Shown: positions 8,098 to 21,678, counted from the stretch's first letter. The stretch: 35,879 nt of DNA from Acidovorax sp. CF316 (GCF_000276605.1 NZ_AKJX01000265.1:1-35879); one strand, 5' to 3'. Made by a program: numbers and translations. Notes: generated by a model from the letters alone, not told the origin.

Positions 8098-8604
8098 ATG
8101 TTCCGCAAGCTGCAGCACCGTTTCCAGAGCATGCGCACCTTGAGCCGGCTGTGCACGGATGCCGAGGCCCATGCCCGTTCGCGTGGCCAGCCCGCGCCGG
8201 GCGTCGAGCACTTTCTGCTCGCAGCCATGGACCTGCCCGACGGCTCGGCGCGGCGTGCCTTCGAGAGTGTCGGTGCCGATCCGGCGGCCGTGGGTGAGGC
8301 CATCGAGCGCCAGTACCGCGAGGCCTTGCAGGCCGTGGGCGTGCAAGGCCCTTTGGCGCCCGCGGCCGCTCTGGACGCCCCAGCGGCGGCCGGCCTCTAC
8401 CGCGCCCAGCCCTCGGGCCAGGAACTGGTGCAGGCCCTCGCCCGTTCTAGCAAGGAGCAGGCGGGCCCCTTGCTGGGGGCGCATGTGGTGGCCGCCATCG
8501 CGGCCATGCCGCAGGGCGTGGCCGCGCGCACGCTGCGGGCCCTGGGGATCGATGCCGCGAGGCTGGTGGCTGCCGCCCGGGCCCAGGTGCCGTCGGCCGC
8601 CTGA
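8098..8604 (+). CDS. Clp N-terminal (double Clp repeat) domain protein without ATPase
   Basis: A 168-residue protein resembling the Clp N-domain (substrate/adaptor-binding domain of ClpA/ClpC) without AAA+ modules. The first repeat, about residues 13-75, shows LCTDAEAHARSRGQPAPGVE, HFLLAAMDLPDGSA and a helix pair. The second, about 100-165, shows LVQALARSSKEQAGPLLGAH and MPQGVAARTLRALGIDAARL. AAAGG is absent, but AAAGGAG-type spacing is seen: AAGGAG ends 8 nt before the ATG. It is co-transcribed with the upstream HTH gene. It could act as an adaptor or antagonist for Clp proteases, or bind small molecules; the sequence does not decide. Confidence 0.82.
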   Translation: MFRKLQHRFQSMRTLSRLCTDAEAHARSRGQPAPGVEHFLLAAMDLPDGSARRAFESVGADPAAVGEAIERQYREALQAVGVQGPLAPAAALDAPAAAGLYRAQPSGQELVQALARSSKEQAGPLLGAHVVAAIAAMPQGVAARTLRALGIDAARLVAAARAQVPSAA

Positions 8605-8611
8605 GCGGGGT

Positions 8612-9136
8612 TCACGGCGCCTGCATGCCGGCGGCATCGCCGCCTGCATAGGCCTCCAGCCCGATGGCCACCACCGTGGCCACGTCCTTGCCCACCTCGC
8701 TGCGGAACTCCGCCTCGGCCTGGGCCACCGCATCGCGAAAGGCCTGCAGCCACGCCAGGCCTGTGGAGGTGAAGCACACGCGGCGCGCGCGCGCGTCCAG
8801 CGGGTCCGCCGCGCGCGTGACCAGGCCCCAGGCCTCGCACTGGTCCACCAGGGTGGCCATGGCCTGCTTGGTCATGCCGGCGCGCTGGGCCAGATCGGTC
8901 AGACGGTCGCCCTGCAGCGCCAGGTGGCGCGTGATGTGCACGTGCGCGGCGCTCACCTGGTCGCGCGCGGCCAGGTTGGATAGCGCCAGTGGCACCTCCA
9001 CGTTGTGCGCCATGAGCTGCAGCACCCGGGCGTCGAAGCGGCGCATGGCATGGCCGAGCAGGCGACCCAGGTGGGTCTGGCGCCAGCCGTCCTCGGCGGG
9101 GGTGGGCGGCGGTGCCGCAGGCAAGAAATCAGGCAT
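8612..9136 (-). CDS. MarR-family transcriptional regulator
   Basis: A 174-residue MarR-type winged-helix regulator. The N-terminal dimerisation helix is at about 20-45 (LGRLLGHAMRRFDARVLQLM), the DNA-binding core is at about 75-125 with LTDLAQRAGMTKQAMATLVD as helix-turn-helix, and the wing is at about 120-140 (DPLDARARRVCFTSTG). A C-terminal helix completes the fold. An inverted repeat directly upstream of the ATG suggests autorepression. The gene is convergent with the Clp-N gene, 7 bp away, and divergent from recA; no obvious target other than itself is seen. Confidence 0.9.
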   Translation of the reverse strand: MPDFLPAAPPPTPAEDGWRQTHLGRLLGHAMRRFDARVLQLMAHNVEVPLALSNLAARDQVSAAHVHITRHLALQGDRLTDLAQRAGMTKQAMATLVDQCEAWGLVTRAADPLDARARRVCFTSTGLAWLQAFRDAVAQAEAEFRSEVGKDVATVVAIGLEAYAGGDAAGMQAP

Positions 9137-9144
9137 GCAATATT

Positions 9145-9159
9145 GTCAGGCAAACTGAC
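9145..9159. promoter_or_regulatory. Candidate MarR operator (GTCAG-N5-CTGAC)
   Basis: A perfect 5+5+5 inverted repeat beginning 9 bp before the marR start codon on the minus strand, in an AT-rich surround. Its position fits an autorepressor site. The size matches MarR-type operators, but binding is inferred only. Confidence 0.5.
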
Positions 9160-9170
9160 TAAATAGTGCA

Positions 9171-9216
9171 TTGCTGCCGTGCAATGGCTCGCATAAACTA
9201 CTGTTCAAGCATCCAG
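9171..9216 (+). promoter_or_regulatory. recA promoter with LexA (SOS) box
   Basis: The SOS box is CTGTTCAAGCATCCAG at 9201-9216, which meets the core CTG-N10-CAG although the right half is CCAG rather than ACAG. A plausible sigma-70 promoter precedes it: weak -35 TTGCTG (9171-9176), 17-bp gap and -10 TAAACT (9194-9199), putting initiation inside the box as expected for LexA repression. The promoter assignment is weaker than the box. Confidence 0.6.
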
Positions 9217-9277
9217 CCTGTAGTTAATTGCAGACGAAGTGCAAACACCCAACCCGTTGTTTCTCAAGGAGTTTTCC

Positions 9278-10360
<1,083 letters not shown>

Positions 10361-10397
10361 TGCGGCGGCGCATTGGGCGCCACCGCAACACACCTGG

Positions 10398-10430
10398 GCG
10401 GCCATTGCGCAGTGTTGCGGCAATGGCCGC
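10398..10430 (+). terminator. Hairpin between recA and recX (attenuator or partial terminator)
   Basis: GCGGCCATTGC (10398-10408) and GCAATGGCCGC (10420-10430) form a perfect 11-bp stem with an 11-nt loop in the 111-bp recA-recX gap. No U-tract follows, so it is more likely an mRNA-stability or partial-attenuation element. In Escherichia coli recX is made at low level by read-through past a hairpin in the same place. Confidence 0.6.
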
Positions 10431-10471
10431 TGTGCATTGGACCATTGCCTGGCTGCCTGCCAACCAAACCC

Positions 10472-10927
10472 ATGGGCTTTGACACCGTTTCCCTGAAGGG
10501 CCGCGCGCTGCGGCTGCTGGGCCAGCGCGAGCACTCGCGCGCCGAGCTGCTGCGCAAGCTGCGCCCGCATGTGCAGGAGGGCGAGGACCTCGAGGCCGTG
10601 CTGAACGAGCTGGAGGCCAGGGACTTCATCAGCGAGGAGCGTGTGGTGGCCTCGGTGGTGCACCAGCGCGCAGGCCGCATGGGCGCGGCGCGCATCCGCC
10701 AGGAGCTGCAGTCCAAGGGCATCGGCGGCGAGGCCGTGCAGCAGGCCCTGGCACAGCTGCAGGACACGGAGCTGGCCCGCGCCCGCGAGGTGTGGCGGCG
10801 TCGTTTCGGCGAGCCGGCTGCCGATCCCCAGGGGCGCGCCAAGCAGGTCAGGTTCCTGATGGCGCGCGGTTTTTCCAGCGATGTCGTGCGCCGCGTGGTG
10901 CGCGGCGTGGGGGATGATGAAGTTTAG
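10472..10927 (+). CDS. recX: RecX regulatory protein
   Basis: RecX, 151 residues, binds RecA filaments and inhibits recombinase and coprotease activity. It shows the three-helix tandem repeats of the family: [19 protein letters not shown], then the conserved [17 protein letters not shown], then [14 protein letters not shown] and the C-terminal [18 protein letters not shown]. The start is ATG at 10472 by homology of the first helix; no good ribosome site is visible (CCAACCAAACCC precedes it), fitting low expression. Its TAG overlaps the convergent argC stop by 3 bases. Confidence 0.95.
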   Translation: MGFDTVSLKGRALRLLGQREHSRAELLRKLRPHVQEGEDLEAVLNELEARDFISEERVVASVVHQRAGRMGAARIRQELQSKGIGGEAVQQALAQLQDTELARAREVWRRRFGEPAADPQGRAKQVRFLMARGFSSDVVRRVVRGVGDDEV

Positions 10928-11856
10928 ATGCCCAGCATCAGCTTGAGGTTCTGCACCGCGGCGCCGCTGGCGCCCTTGCCCAGGTTGTCCAGGCGCGCCA
11001 CCAGCACCGCGTGGCGGTAGGTCTCGTTGGCGAACACGCGCAGCTCCAGCTTGTTGGTGTCGTTGAGCGCCAGGGCATCGAGCTTGCCGTCGGCCGTGGC
11101 CGGCAGCACGCTGACCCACTGCTCGGGCGTGTTGCTCTTGGCGTAGTGGGCGGCCAGCGCGTCGTGCAGGTCGCTGGCCTTGGGGGCGCCAGGCAGGGTG
11201 TCGAGGTGCAGGGGCAGTTGCACCAACATGCCCTGCTCGAAATTGCCCACCGAGGGCACGAAGATGGGCCGGCGCGTGATGCCGGTGTAGCGCATGATCT
11301 CGGGCAGGTGCTTGTGCGCCAGGCCCAGGGCATACAGCTCGAACAGCGGGGCCTCGCCTTTCTGGTAGGCCTCGATCATGGTGCGCCCGCCGCCCGAATA
11401 GCCACTGACCGAGGGCAGGGCCAGCGGGAAGTCCTCAGGGATGAGGCCGGCGTCGACCAGGGGGCGCAACAGGGCGATGGCGCCCGTGGCATAGCAGCCA
11501 GGGTTGGCCACGCGCGTGGCGGCGGCCACGGCCTCGGGCTGGCCGGCCGTGAGTTCGGGAAAGCCGAACACCCAGCCGGGCGCGATGCGGTGGGCGGTGC
11601 TGGCGTCGATGATCTTGATCTTGCGGCCGCCGGCCTGCTCGATACCGTCCACCATGGCCACGGTCTCGCGCGCGGCGTCGTCGTGCAGGCACAACACCAC
11701 CAGGTCCACGCCGGCGATCAGCTCGCGCTTGGCGGCGGGGTCCTTGCGCAGCTCGGGCGCGATGCTGACCAGCTCGACCTCGGGCATGGCCTGCAGGCGC
11801 TCGCGGATCTGCAGGCCCGTGGTGCCGGCTTCGCCATCAATAAAGACTCTGGACAT
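10924..11856 (-). CDS. argC: N-acetyl-gamma-glutamyl-phosphate reductase, type 2
   Basis: A 310-residue arginine biosynthesis enzyme reducing N-acetylglutamyl-phosphate to the semialdehyde with NADPH. The nucleotide-binding start [16 protein letters not shown] is at 6-21, and the catalytic Cys121 lies in [14 protein letters not shown]. The substrate segment is [16 protein letters not shown], and the length near 310 is that of the short type-2 enzymes common in beta- and alphaproteobacteria. AGGAG precedes the ATG at 11856. It ends tail-to-tail with recX, the two stop codons sharing 10925-10926. It stands alone from other arg genes here. Confidence 0.96.
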   Translation of the reverse strand: MSRVFIDGEAGTTGLQIRERLQAMPEVELVSIAPELRKDPAAKRELIAGVDLVVLCLHDDAARETVAMVDGIEQAGGRKIKIIDASTAHRIAPGWVFGFPELTAGQPEAVAAATRVANPGCYATGAIALLRPLVDAGLIPEDFPLALPSVSGYSGGGRTMIEAYQKGEAPLFELYALGLAHKHLPEIMRYTGITRRPIFVPSVGNFEQGMLVQLPLHLDTLPGAPKASDLHDALAAHYAKSNTPEQWVSVLPATADGKLDALALNDTNKLELRVFANETYRHAVLVARLDNLGKGASGAAVQNLKLMLGI

Positions 11857-12047
11857 GGGTTGCTCCTGCTGGTCTGGCAGCGTGGACTGCCGGGTAAGAA
11901 TGGATGGACGTAAACGCTGTACGTGTTAGGCACAAGGGATGGTGCGTCGCAGCATGATACAGTCGAAGGTTGCCATGCCCCAAGCCCGCGGCCAGACACC
12001 TGTTCATGGTAAACGGGTAAATACCACCCTTCCCTGAGAGAGACCTC

Positions 12048-13208
<1,161 letters not shown>

Positions 13209-13223
13209 GCCCGGAGAACACAC

Positions 13224-14120
13224 ATGTCGATCTACATCAACAAAGACACCAAGGTCATCACCCAGGGCATCACGGGCAAGACGGGCCAGTTCCACACTGA
13301 AAAGTGCCAGGAATACGCGAACGGCAAGAACGCCTTCGTGGCAGGCGTGAACCCCAAGAAGGCCGGCGAGTCGATCTTCAACATCCCGATCTACGCCTCC
13401 GTCAAGGAAGCTGCGACGCAGACCGGCGCCACCGTGTCGGTGATCTACGTGCCGCCCGCAGGCGCTGCTGCCGCGATCTGGGAAGCCGTCGAAGCCGACC
13501 TGGACCTGGCCATCTGCATCACCGAAGGCATCCCCGTGCGTGACATGCTCGAAGTGCGCAACAAGATGAAGGCCAAGGAAGCCGCCGGTGGCAAGAAGAC
13601 CCTGCTGCTGGGCCCCAACTGCCCCGGCCTGATCACGCCTGACGAGATCAAGATCGGCATCATGCCCGGTCATATCCACCGCAAGGGCCGCATCGGCGTG
13701 GTGAGCCGTTCCGGCACGCTGACCTACGAAGCCGTGGCCATGCTGACCGAAGTGGGTCTGGGCCAGTCGAGCGCCGTGGGCATTGGTGGCGACCCCATCA
13801 ATGGCCTCAAGCACATCGATGTGATGAAGGCGTTCAACGACGATCCGGACACCGACGCCGTGATCATGATCGGCGAAATCGGCGGACCCGATGAAGCCGA
13901 GGCCGCCCAGTGGTGCAAGGCCAACATGAAGAAGCCTATCGTGGGCTTCATCGCTGGCGTGACGGCCCCTCCCGGCAAGCGCATGGGCCATGCCGGCGCG
14001 CTGATCTCCGGTGGTGCCGACACGGCCGATGCCAAGCTGGCCATCATGGAAGAGTCCGGCTTCATCATCACGCGCAACCCCTCGGAACTGGGCAAGCTGC
14101 TCAAGGCCCAGCTGAAGTAA
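13224..14120 (+). CDS. sucD: Succinyl-CoA synthetase, alpha subunit
   Basis: The alpha subunit, 298 residues, carries the phosphohistidine and binds CoA. The Rossmann start [20 protein letters not shown] is followed by the CoA-binding [16 protein letters not shown], the loop [19 protein letters not shown] and active-site His256 in [14 protein letters not shown]. It is slightly longer than the E. coli enzyme. It follows sucC by 15 nt with GGAG before the ATG, forming the usual sucCD operon. Unlike in enterobacteria the sucAB genes are not adjacent. Two hairpins follow the stop. Confidence 0.98.
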   Translation: MSIYINKDTKVITQGITGKTGQFHTEKCQEYANGKNAFVAGVNPKKAGESIFNIPIYASVKEAATQTGATVSVIYVPPAGAAAAIWEAVEADLDLAICITEGIPVRDMLEVRNKMKAKEAAGGKKTLLLGPNCPGLITPDEIKIGIMPGHIHRKGRIGVVSRSGTLTYEAVAMLTEVGLGQSSAVGIGGDPINGLKHIDVMKAFNDDPDTDAVIMIGEIGGPDEAEAAQWCKANMKKPIVGFIAGVTAPPGKRMGHAGALISGGADTADAKLAIMEESGFIITRNPSELGKLLKAQLK

Positions 14121-14157
14121 GCCACGCGCATCCGTTCGTAAGCACAATTACGGACGC

Positions 14158-14177
14158 ATCGGGCGCAGGCGCCCGAT
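14158..14177. repeat. Perfect 9+2+9 palindrome after sucD
   Basis: ATCGGGCGC-AG-GCGCCCGAT is a perfect inverted repeat 37 bp after the sucD stop and 24 bp before the main terminator. It may stabilise the 3' end of the sucCD mRNA or act with the second hairpin. Confidence 0.5.
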
Positions 14178-14197
14178 ACACTGGCCGCTCCAAAAAA

Positions 14198-14233
14198 GAG
14201 AAGCGCCCGGAACCCCGGTTCCGGGCGCTTCTT
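14198..14233 (+). terminator. Terminator after sucCD, possibly bidirectional
   Basis: AAGCGCCCGGAACC (14201-14214) pairs with GGTTCCGGGCGCTT (14217-14230), a 14-bp stem extendable by two pairs. CTTCTTGCATT follows on the plus strand, while the left flank CCAAAAAAGAG would give a U-run on the minus strand. It separates sucCD from terC and ends about 28 bp before the terC ATG. Confidence 0.85.
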
Positions 14234-14260
14234 GCATTCATAACAGTGGAGTCATCGACA

Positions 14261-14950
14261 ATGGAATTTCTGCAAGCGGCCGATTTCTGGATCGGCCTGG
14301 TCAAGATCGTCTGGATCAACATCATCCTCTCGGGTGACAACGCGGTGGTGATCGCCCTGGCGGCCCGCTCGCTGCCCCCTGAGCAGCAGCGCAAGGCGGT
14401 GTTCTGGGGCTCGGGCGCGGCCGTGGTGCTGCGCGTGCTGCTCACGGTGGTGGCGGCCAAGCTGCTGGCGCTGTCCTTCCTGCAGGTCGTGGGCGGCTGC
14501 CTGCTGCTGTGGATCGGCTTCCAGCTGCTCAGCGACAGCGACGAGGACGAGGGCGAATCCAAGACCTATGGCAGCCTGATGGCGGCGGTGCGCACCATCC
14601 TCATGGCCGACCTGGTCATGAGCCTGGACAACGTGATCGCAGTGGCCGCGGCGGCGCAGGGCAGCACCACGCTGCTGGTCCTGGGCCTGGCCATCAGCAT
14701 TCCGCTGGTGGTGTTCGGCAGCACGATGATGATCAAGCTGATGGAGCGTTTCCCCGTGATCGTGGTGCTGGGCGCGGCCCTCATCGGTTGGGTGGCGGGC
14801 GAGACCATCGCCGGCGACACGGCACTGCAAGGCCTGGTGGCCGCCCATCCGTCGCTGCACTACGTGGCTGCGGCACTGGGTGCCATCCTGGTGGTGGGTG
14901 GTGGCAAGCTCTGGCAGCGCCGCGCCAGCCGCGCCGCCGCATCGACCTGA
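14261..14950 (+). CDS. TerC-family integral membrane protein (first copy)
   Basis: A 229-residue TerC-family (PF03741) protein, a seven-helix membrane protein of the LysE-like superfamily linked to metal (often Mn2+) export or metallation of secreted proteins. Family signatures are INIILSGDNAVVIALAARSL near 18-37 and the internally repeated MADLVMSLDNVIAVAAAA near 118-135; the Asp residues in the GDNA and LDNV motifs probably bind metal. A cytoplasmic acidic loop SDSDEDEGES lies between the halves. GTGGAG precedes the ATG. Unlike the second TerC gene in this window, no riboswitch is visible in its short leader behind the sucD terminator. Confidence 0.92.
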   Translation: MEFLQAADFWIGLVKIVWINIILSGDNAVVIALAARSLPPEQQRKAVFWGSGAAVVLRVLLTVVAAKLLALSFLQVVGGCLLLWIGFQLLSDSDEDEGESKTYGSLMAAVRTILMADLVMSLDNVIAVAAAAQGSTTLLVLGLAISIPLVVFGSTMMIKLMERFPVIVVLGAALIGWVAGETIAGDTALQGLVAAHPSLHYVAAALGAILVVGGGKLWQRRASRAAAST

Positions 14951-14963
14951 CAAAAATGGCATT

Positions 14964-14982
14964 TGCAGCGCCAGGCGCTGCA
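14964..14982. repeat. Near-perfect palindrome after terC
   Basis: TGCAGCGCC-A-GGCGCTGCA, 9+1+9, starts 14 bp after the terC stop. It lacks a T-run, so it is a weak terminator candidate. The rest of the 155-bp gap up to the kinase gene shows no promoter I would trust. Confidence 0.35.
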
Positions 14983-15105
14983 GGCCAACGACAAGAACGG
15001 CAGGCAAGACCCGCCACCACAGGGTTTGGGACCACTGCAAGGGGCTGATCGGGGCTGGTGGACGCCGGGCTTGGAAATTGCTTCTAAAGGTATCTCATTA
15101 CCTCC

Positions 15106-17769
<2,664 letters not shown>

Positions 17770-17788
17770 GGCCTGTGCCGCTCAATCC

Positions 17789-18577
17789 ATGAATTACGAT
17801 TTTTTTGCGCGCACCGATCGGGGGCGGGTGCGCAGCAACAATGAAGACGCCGTCGCGATCGACCGGGATGCCCAGCTGGCCATCCTGGCCGATGGCATGG
17901 GGGGCTACAACGCGGGTGAAGTGGCCAGCGGCATGGCCACGACCTTCATCCGCACGGAAATGGCCCGCTGGCTGGCCCAGGCTGGAAGCACGCCCCAATC
18001 GACGGATGTGCGCCGGGCACTGGAAATCTGCGTGGAAAACGCTAATCACGCCATTCTGGGGGCGTCGCTGTCGAACCCCCAGTATGCCGGCATGGGCACC
18101 ACGCTGGTGGCTGGCATCTTCCAGGGATCACGGCTGATCCTGGGGCACATCGGAGATTCACGCTGCTACCGCCTGCGCGGCGGGGTGCTGCAGCAGATCA
18201 CGCGCGACCACTCTTGGCTGCAGGAACAGGTGGATGCCGGCATCCTCACGCCGCACCAGGCGGCGATCTCTTCCAACCGCAACCTGGTCACCCGCGCCCT
18301 GGGCGTGGAGCCCAACGTGCTCATGGAAGTCAATGAATTCCAGGTGGCGCCGCACGACCTGTTCCTGATGTGCTCGGACGGGCTCACGGACATGGTGTCG
18401 GATGCCGATCTGGCGGAGATGGTGCGTGCAGCCCTCCCGCTGGAGGAAAAAACCACATTGCTTATTGATACCGCCAATGCACACGGTGGTCGTGATAACG
18501 TTAGCGTACTGCTGGTACAGGCTGGCGCGGGGGGCAAGAAACGCAGCCTCATGTCCCGCCTGCTGGGCGCTGCCTGA
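17789..18577 (+). CDS. PP2C-family Ser/Thr phosphatase (PrpC/Stp1-like)
   Basis: A 262-residue metal-dependent phosphatase, the probable antagonist of the adjacent kinase. PPM motifs are in order: RSNNEDA (about 15-21), ILADGMGGYNAGEVAS (32-47), GMGTTLVAGIF, GHIGDSRCYRLR, ITRDHSWLQEQV, LMCSDGLTDMV and GGRDNVSVLLVQ. All Asp ligands for the binuclear metal centre (ED, DG, SDG, DN) are present, so the enzyme should be active. There is no signal or membrane helix, so it is cytosolic like the kinase domain. It starts 19 nt after the kinase stop and is followed after 41 nt by the FHA gene. Confidence 0.95.
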   Translation: MNYDFFARTDRGRVRSNNEDAVAIDRDAQLAILADGMGGYNAGEVASGMATTFIRTEMARWLAQAGSTPQSTDVRRALEICVENANHAILGASLSNPQYAGMGTTLVAGIFQGSRLILGHIGDSRCYRLRGGVLQQITRDHSWLQEQVDAGILTPHQAAISSNRNLVTRALGVEPNVLMEVNEFQVAPHDLFLMCSDGLTDMVSDADLAEMVRAALPLEEKTTLLIDTANAHGGRDNVSVLLVQAGAGGKKRSLMSRLLGAA

Positions 18578-18618
18578 CGGTGCCGACCCCATAACAAATC
18601 TCAAATCAGGAGTGGATC

Positions 18619-19275
18619 ATGCCCAGAATGATCGTTTCGATCGACGGCGTCGTCATCAAGGAAGTTCAGTTGACCAAGGACCGCACCACCCTTGGACGCA
18701 GGCCGTACAACGATATCGTGATCGACAACCTGGCGGTGAGCGGCGAGCACGCGATCTTCCACATGGTCGGGCATGACGTCGAGATCGAGGACCTGGGTAG
18801 CACCAATGGCACCTATGTGAATGCCAAGGCCGTCAAGCGCCAGGAACTGCGCAATGGCGATACGGTGGAAGTGGGCAAGTACAAGATCCGTTTCCTGCAC
18901 GAGGCCGAGGGCGAGAATTTCGAGAAGACCATGATCTTCAAACCCGGCATGGTGCCGCCACTGGGCACGGCGTCGCGCCCTGCCGGTCTGCCGGCAGCGC
19001 CCGCGCCCGCACCGATCACGGCCGTGATCAAGGTGATGTCCGGCGCCGCCGCCGGGCGCGAGGTCTCGCTGCTCAAGGTGGTGACCACCATCGGCAAGCC
19101 GGGCGTGGCTGTTGCCTCGATCACCAAGCGCCACCACGGTTTCGTGCTGGCGCATGTGGAAGGCCCGGACATGCCGCTGCTCAACGGCTCGGCCATCGGC
19201 TTGTCGCCGGTGCCGCTCAAGCACGGCGACAAGCTGGAGCTGGCCGGCACCGAGATGCAGTTCGAGCAGACCTGA
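18619..19275 (+). CDS. Double-FHA phosphothreonine-binding protein
   Basis: A 218-residue cytosolic protein. The first FHA domain (about 5-95) is canonical: GR at 26-27, SGEH at 41-44 and LGSTNGTYVN (59-68), which bind phosphothreonine. After a linker containing FEKTMIFK (Thr104) and a Pro/Ala stretch (about 120-135) comes a second, degenerate FHA-like domain (about 136-216: GREVSLL, TTIGKPG, SITKRHHG, LLNGSAIG, GDKLELAGTEMQF), in which the binding Arg is replaced by Lys. AGGAG lies 8 nt before the ATG. In kinase/PP2C/FHA trios the FHA protein is usually the substrate and downstream effector; the linker Thr is a good phosphosite candidate. Confidence 0.92.
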   Translation: MPRMIVSIDGVVIKEVQLTKDRTTLGRRPYNDIVIDNLAVSGEHAIFHMVGHDVEIEDLGSTNGTYVNAKAVKRQELRNGDTVEVGKYKIRFLHEAEGENFEKTMIFKPGMVPPLGTASRPAGLPAAPAPAPITAVIKVMSGAAAGREVSLLKVVTTIGKPGVAVASITKRHHGFVLAHVEGPDMPLLNGSAIGLSPVPLKHGDKLELAGTEMQFEQT

Positions 19276-19353
19276 CGGGGGCGCGCCGTGCCGCCCGCCT
19301 GGCTCGGCCCCCTGTCTGCCCAGCGCCGGGCGCCACCACATTGAGCCATTCTG

Positions 19354-21615
19354 ATGCGGCCACGGACTGGTTCCTGGTTGGCGCGCCGCTGGCGCCGCAT
19401 CGCCGTCACCCTGTTGCCGCTGCTGTTCGCCCTGCTGCACGTGGGCGGAGTCCTGCACCTGCAGGTGCTCGAGCGGCTGGAAAACATCATCTACGACACC
19501 CGCCTGCGCGCCACCATGCCGGGGACGACGGACGAGCGCATCACCATCGTCGACATCGACGAGCGCAGCCTGGAACGCATCGGGCAGTGGCCCTGGGGCC
19601 GTGACAAGATGGCCCGCTTCGCGGGCGAGTTGCTGGAGCGCCAACAGGTGTCCGTGCTCGGCTTCGACGTGGTTTTTGCCGAGCCCGACGGCAGTTCGGG
19701 CCTGGCCAGCCTGCAGCGACTGGCGCAGGGCCCGCTGAATGGGAATCCCGGTTTTGCCGAACAGCTGGCACGGCTGTCACCGGAGCTGGACTACGACGCC
19801 TTGTTTGCCCAGTCGCTGCAGGGTCGGCCCGTGGTGCTGGGCTACTATTTCACGAGCGACCGGGACGGACAGGCCCGGGGCGTCCTGCCCGAACCTGCGC
19901 TGCCCCTGGACCGGCTGCGTGGCAAGCCCTTGAGGGCCACCTCCTGGCAGGGCCATGGCAGCAATATCGGGGTGCTGGCTCGGGCAGCGCCTGCGGCGGG
20001 GTTTTTCAATTCCATCACCGATCCCGATGGGGTCGTGCGCTCCCTGCCGCTGCTGGCCGAGTTCCGGGGCCGCTACTACGAGTCGCTGGCTTTGGCGATG
20101 CTGCGTGTGGCGACGGGGGTGAAGGACGTGGAGCCCCTCTATGCCTCGTCGGAATTCGACCACGACGTGTTGCAGGGCATCCTGTTGCGCCAAGGCCAGC
20201 GCGGGATCCGCTTGCCGGTCGATCCCAATCTGGCAACCCTGGTGCCCTACCGCGGGCCGGGTGACGTTGCCGGCGGCTCGTTTCGCTATATCTCCGCCAG
20301 CGACGTGCTGGAAGGGCGCTTGCCGCAGGGCAGCCTGAAAGGCCAACTGGTGTTGGTGGGGTCCACGGCGCCAGGCCTGGTCGACCTGCGGGTGACACCC
20401 GTGGGGCGCACCTACCCTGGTGTGGAGACGCATGCCAATCTGCTGTCCGCCTTCCTGGACGGCGCGAACGTGCTTCAACCGGACTACGCCCCCGATTTCG
20501 ATGTGCTGCAGTTGGTGGTGACAGGGCTGCTGCTGGCATTCTCATTGCCCTTGCTGACGGCGGGCTGGGCCGTGCTGCTCAGCGCCGGGGTGTTTGCCGG
20601 GCTGGTGGGGCTGAACCTCTGGCTGTACCAGTCGCATGGCCTGGTGATGCCTCTGGCGACCGCCCTGGTGCTGGCGCTGTCCGCTTTCACGCTGAACATG
20701 GTCTATGGGTACTTTGTGGAAAGCCGCTCCAAGCGGGAGCTTGCCGCCCTGTTCGGCACCTATGTGCCCCCGGAGTTGGTGGATGAGATGCTCAAGGAGC
20801 CTGAGCGCTACACCATGGATGCCATCAACCAGGAGTTGACGGTGATGTTCTGCGACATGCGCGGCTTCACGGCATTGTCCGAGCGCATGGAGCCCCTGCA
20901 ACTGCAGGCCCTGCTCAACGGCGTGTTCAGCCGCCTGACCCAGATCATCCGCGGCCGTCGCCAGGGCACCATCGACAAGTACATGGGAGACTGTGTGATG
21001 GCCTTCTGGGGGGCTCCCGTGGCCACGCCCGGGCACGCCGAGTCCGCCGTGGCGGCGGCGCTGGACATGACCCGGGCGGTTGCCCAGCTCAACGAGGAGC
21101 ACCGCCGCAAGGGGCTGCCGGAGATCGGCGTGGGCATCGGCCTGAACACCGGCACCATGTGCGTGGGCGACATGGGCTCGAACATCCGGCGCAGCTACAC
21201 CGTGATCGGCGATGCGGTGAACCTGGGCTCCCGGCTGGAGGGGCTGTCCAAGACCTATGGCGTGACCATGGTGGTCAGCGATAGCACGCGGGCCATGGCC
21301 CCGGGCTTCATCTGGCAGGAACTGGACCGGGTGCGCGTCAAGGGCAAGGCCCAGGCCGTCGCCATCTACACGCCCGTGGGCACGGTGGCCGAGCCGCTGT
21401 CGCCCGAGCGGGAGCAGCAACTGGCCCTGTGGCACCAGTTTCTTGGCGCCTACCGGGCCCAGGAATGGGATGCATCTGCCCTGCTTTTGCGGAATTTGCA
21501 CGCATCGGAACCTGGAAACATCCTGTATTCGCTGTACGCGGGCCGCATTCAGGCCCTGCGGGTGTTACCCTTCCAGCCGGATTGGGACGGTGCCACCCAA
21601 TTCGACACCAAGTAG
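19354..21615 (+). CDS. CHASE2-domain membrane adenylate cyclase (class III)
   Basis: A 753-residue membrane cyclase making cAMP from ATP. TM1 is at about 14-33; a periplasmic CHASE2 domain follows at about 38-370 (LENIIYDTRLRATMPG, ITIVDIDERSLERIGQWPWG), then three helices at about 382-455. The catalytic domain is at about 480-660 with metal ligands Asp501 (FCDMRGFT) and Asp546, substrate Lys542 (DKYMGD), adenine-specifying Asp620 (VIGDAVNLGSRLE) and transition-state residues Asn623 and Arg627. The Lys/Asp pair indicates ATP rather than GTP. A tail of about 80 residues resembles a TPR hairpin. Its membrane layout copies that of the kinase upstream. Confidence 0.95.
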   Translation: MRPRTGSWLARRWRRIAVTLLPLLFALLHVGGVLHLQVLERLENIIYDTRLRATMPGTTDERITIVDIDERSLERIGQWPWGRDKMARFAGELLERQQVSVLGFDVVFAEPDGSSGLASLQRLAQGPLNGNPGFAEQLARLSPELDYDALFAQSLQGRPVVLGYYFTSDRDGQARGVLPEPALPLDRLRGKPLRATSWQGHGSNIGVLARAAPAAGFFNSITDPDGVVRSLPLLAEFRGRYYESLALAMLRVATGVKDVEPLYASSEFDHDVLQGILLRQGQRGIRLPVDPNLATLVPYRGPGDVAGGSFRYISASDVLEGRLPQGSLKGQLVLVGSTAPGLVDLRVTPVGRTYPGVETHANLLSAFLDGANVLQPDYAPDFDVLQLVVTGLLLAFSLPLLTAGWAVLLSAGVFAGLVGLNLWLYQSHGLVMPLATALVLALSAFTLNMVYGYFVESRSKRELAALFGTYVPPELVDEMLKEPERYTMDAINQELTVMFCDMRGFTALSERMEPLQLQALLNGVFSRLTQIIRGRRQGTIDKYMGDCVMAFWGAPVATPGHAESAVAAALDMTRAVAQLNEEHRRKGLPEIGVGIGLNTGTMCVGDMGSNIRRSYTVIGDAVNLGSRLEGLSKTYGVTMVVSDSTRAMAPGFIWQELDRVRVKGKAQAVAIYTPVGTVAEPLSPEREQQLALWHQFLGAYRAQEWDASALLLRNLHASEPGNILYSLYAGRIQALRVLPFQPDWDGATQFDTK

Positions 21616-21678
21616 GACAATGGCCGCAAGCTGCACCGACAAAAACCCAAGAGACGACAGCAAACAGGACTGCATGAC

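Noticed and set aside
14121..14260. A yybP-ykoY riboswitch before the first terC
   Set aside because: No GGGGAGUAG element is present; the space is filled by two hairpins of the sucCD terminator region.
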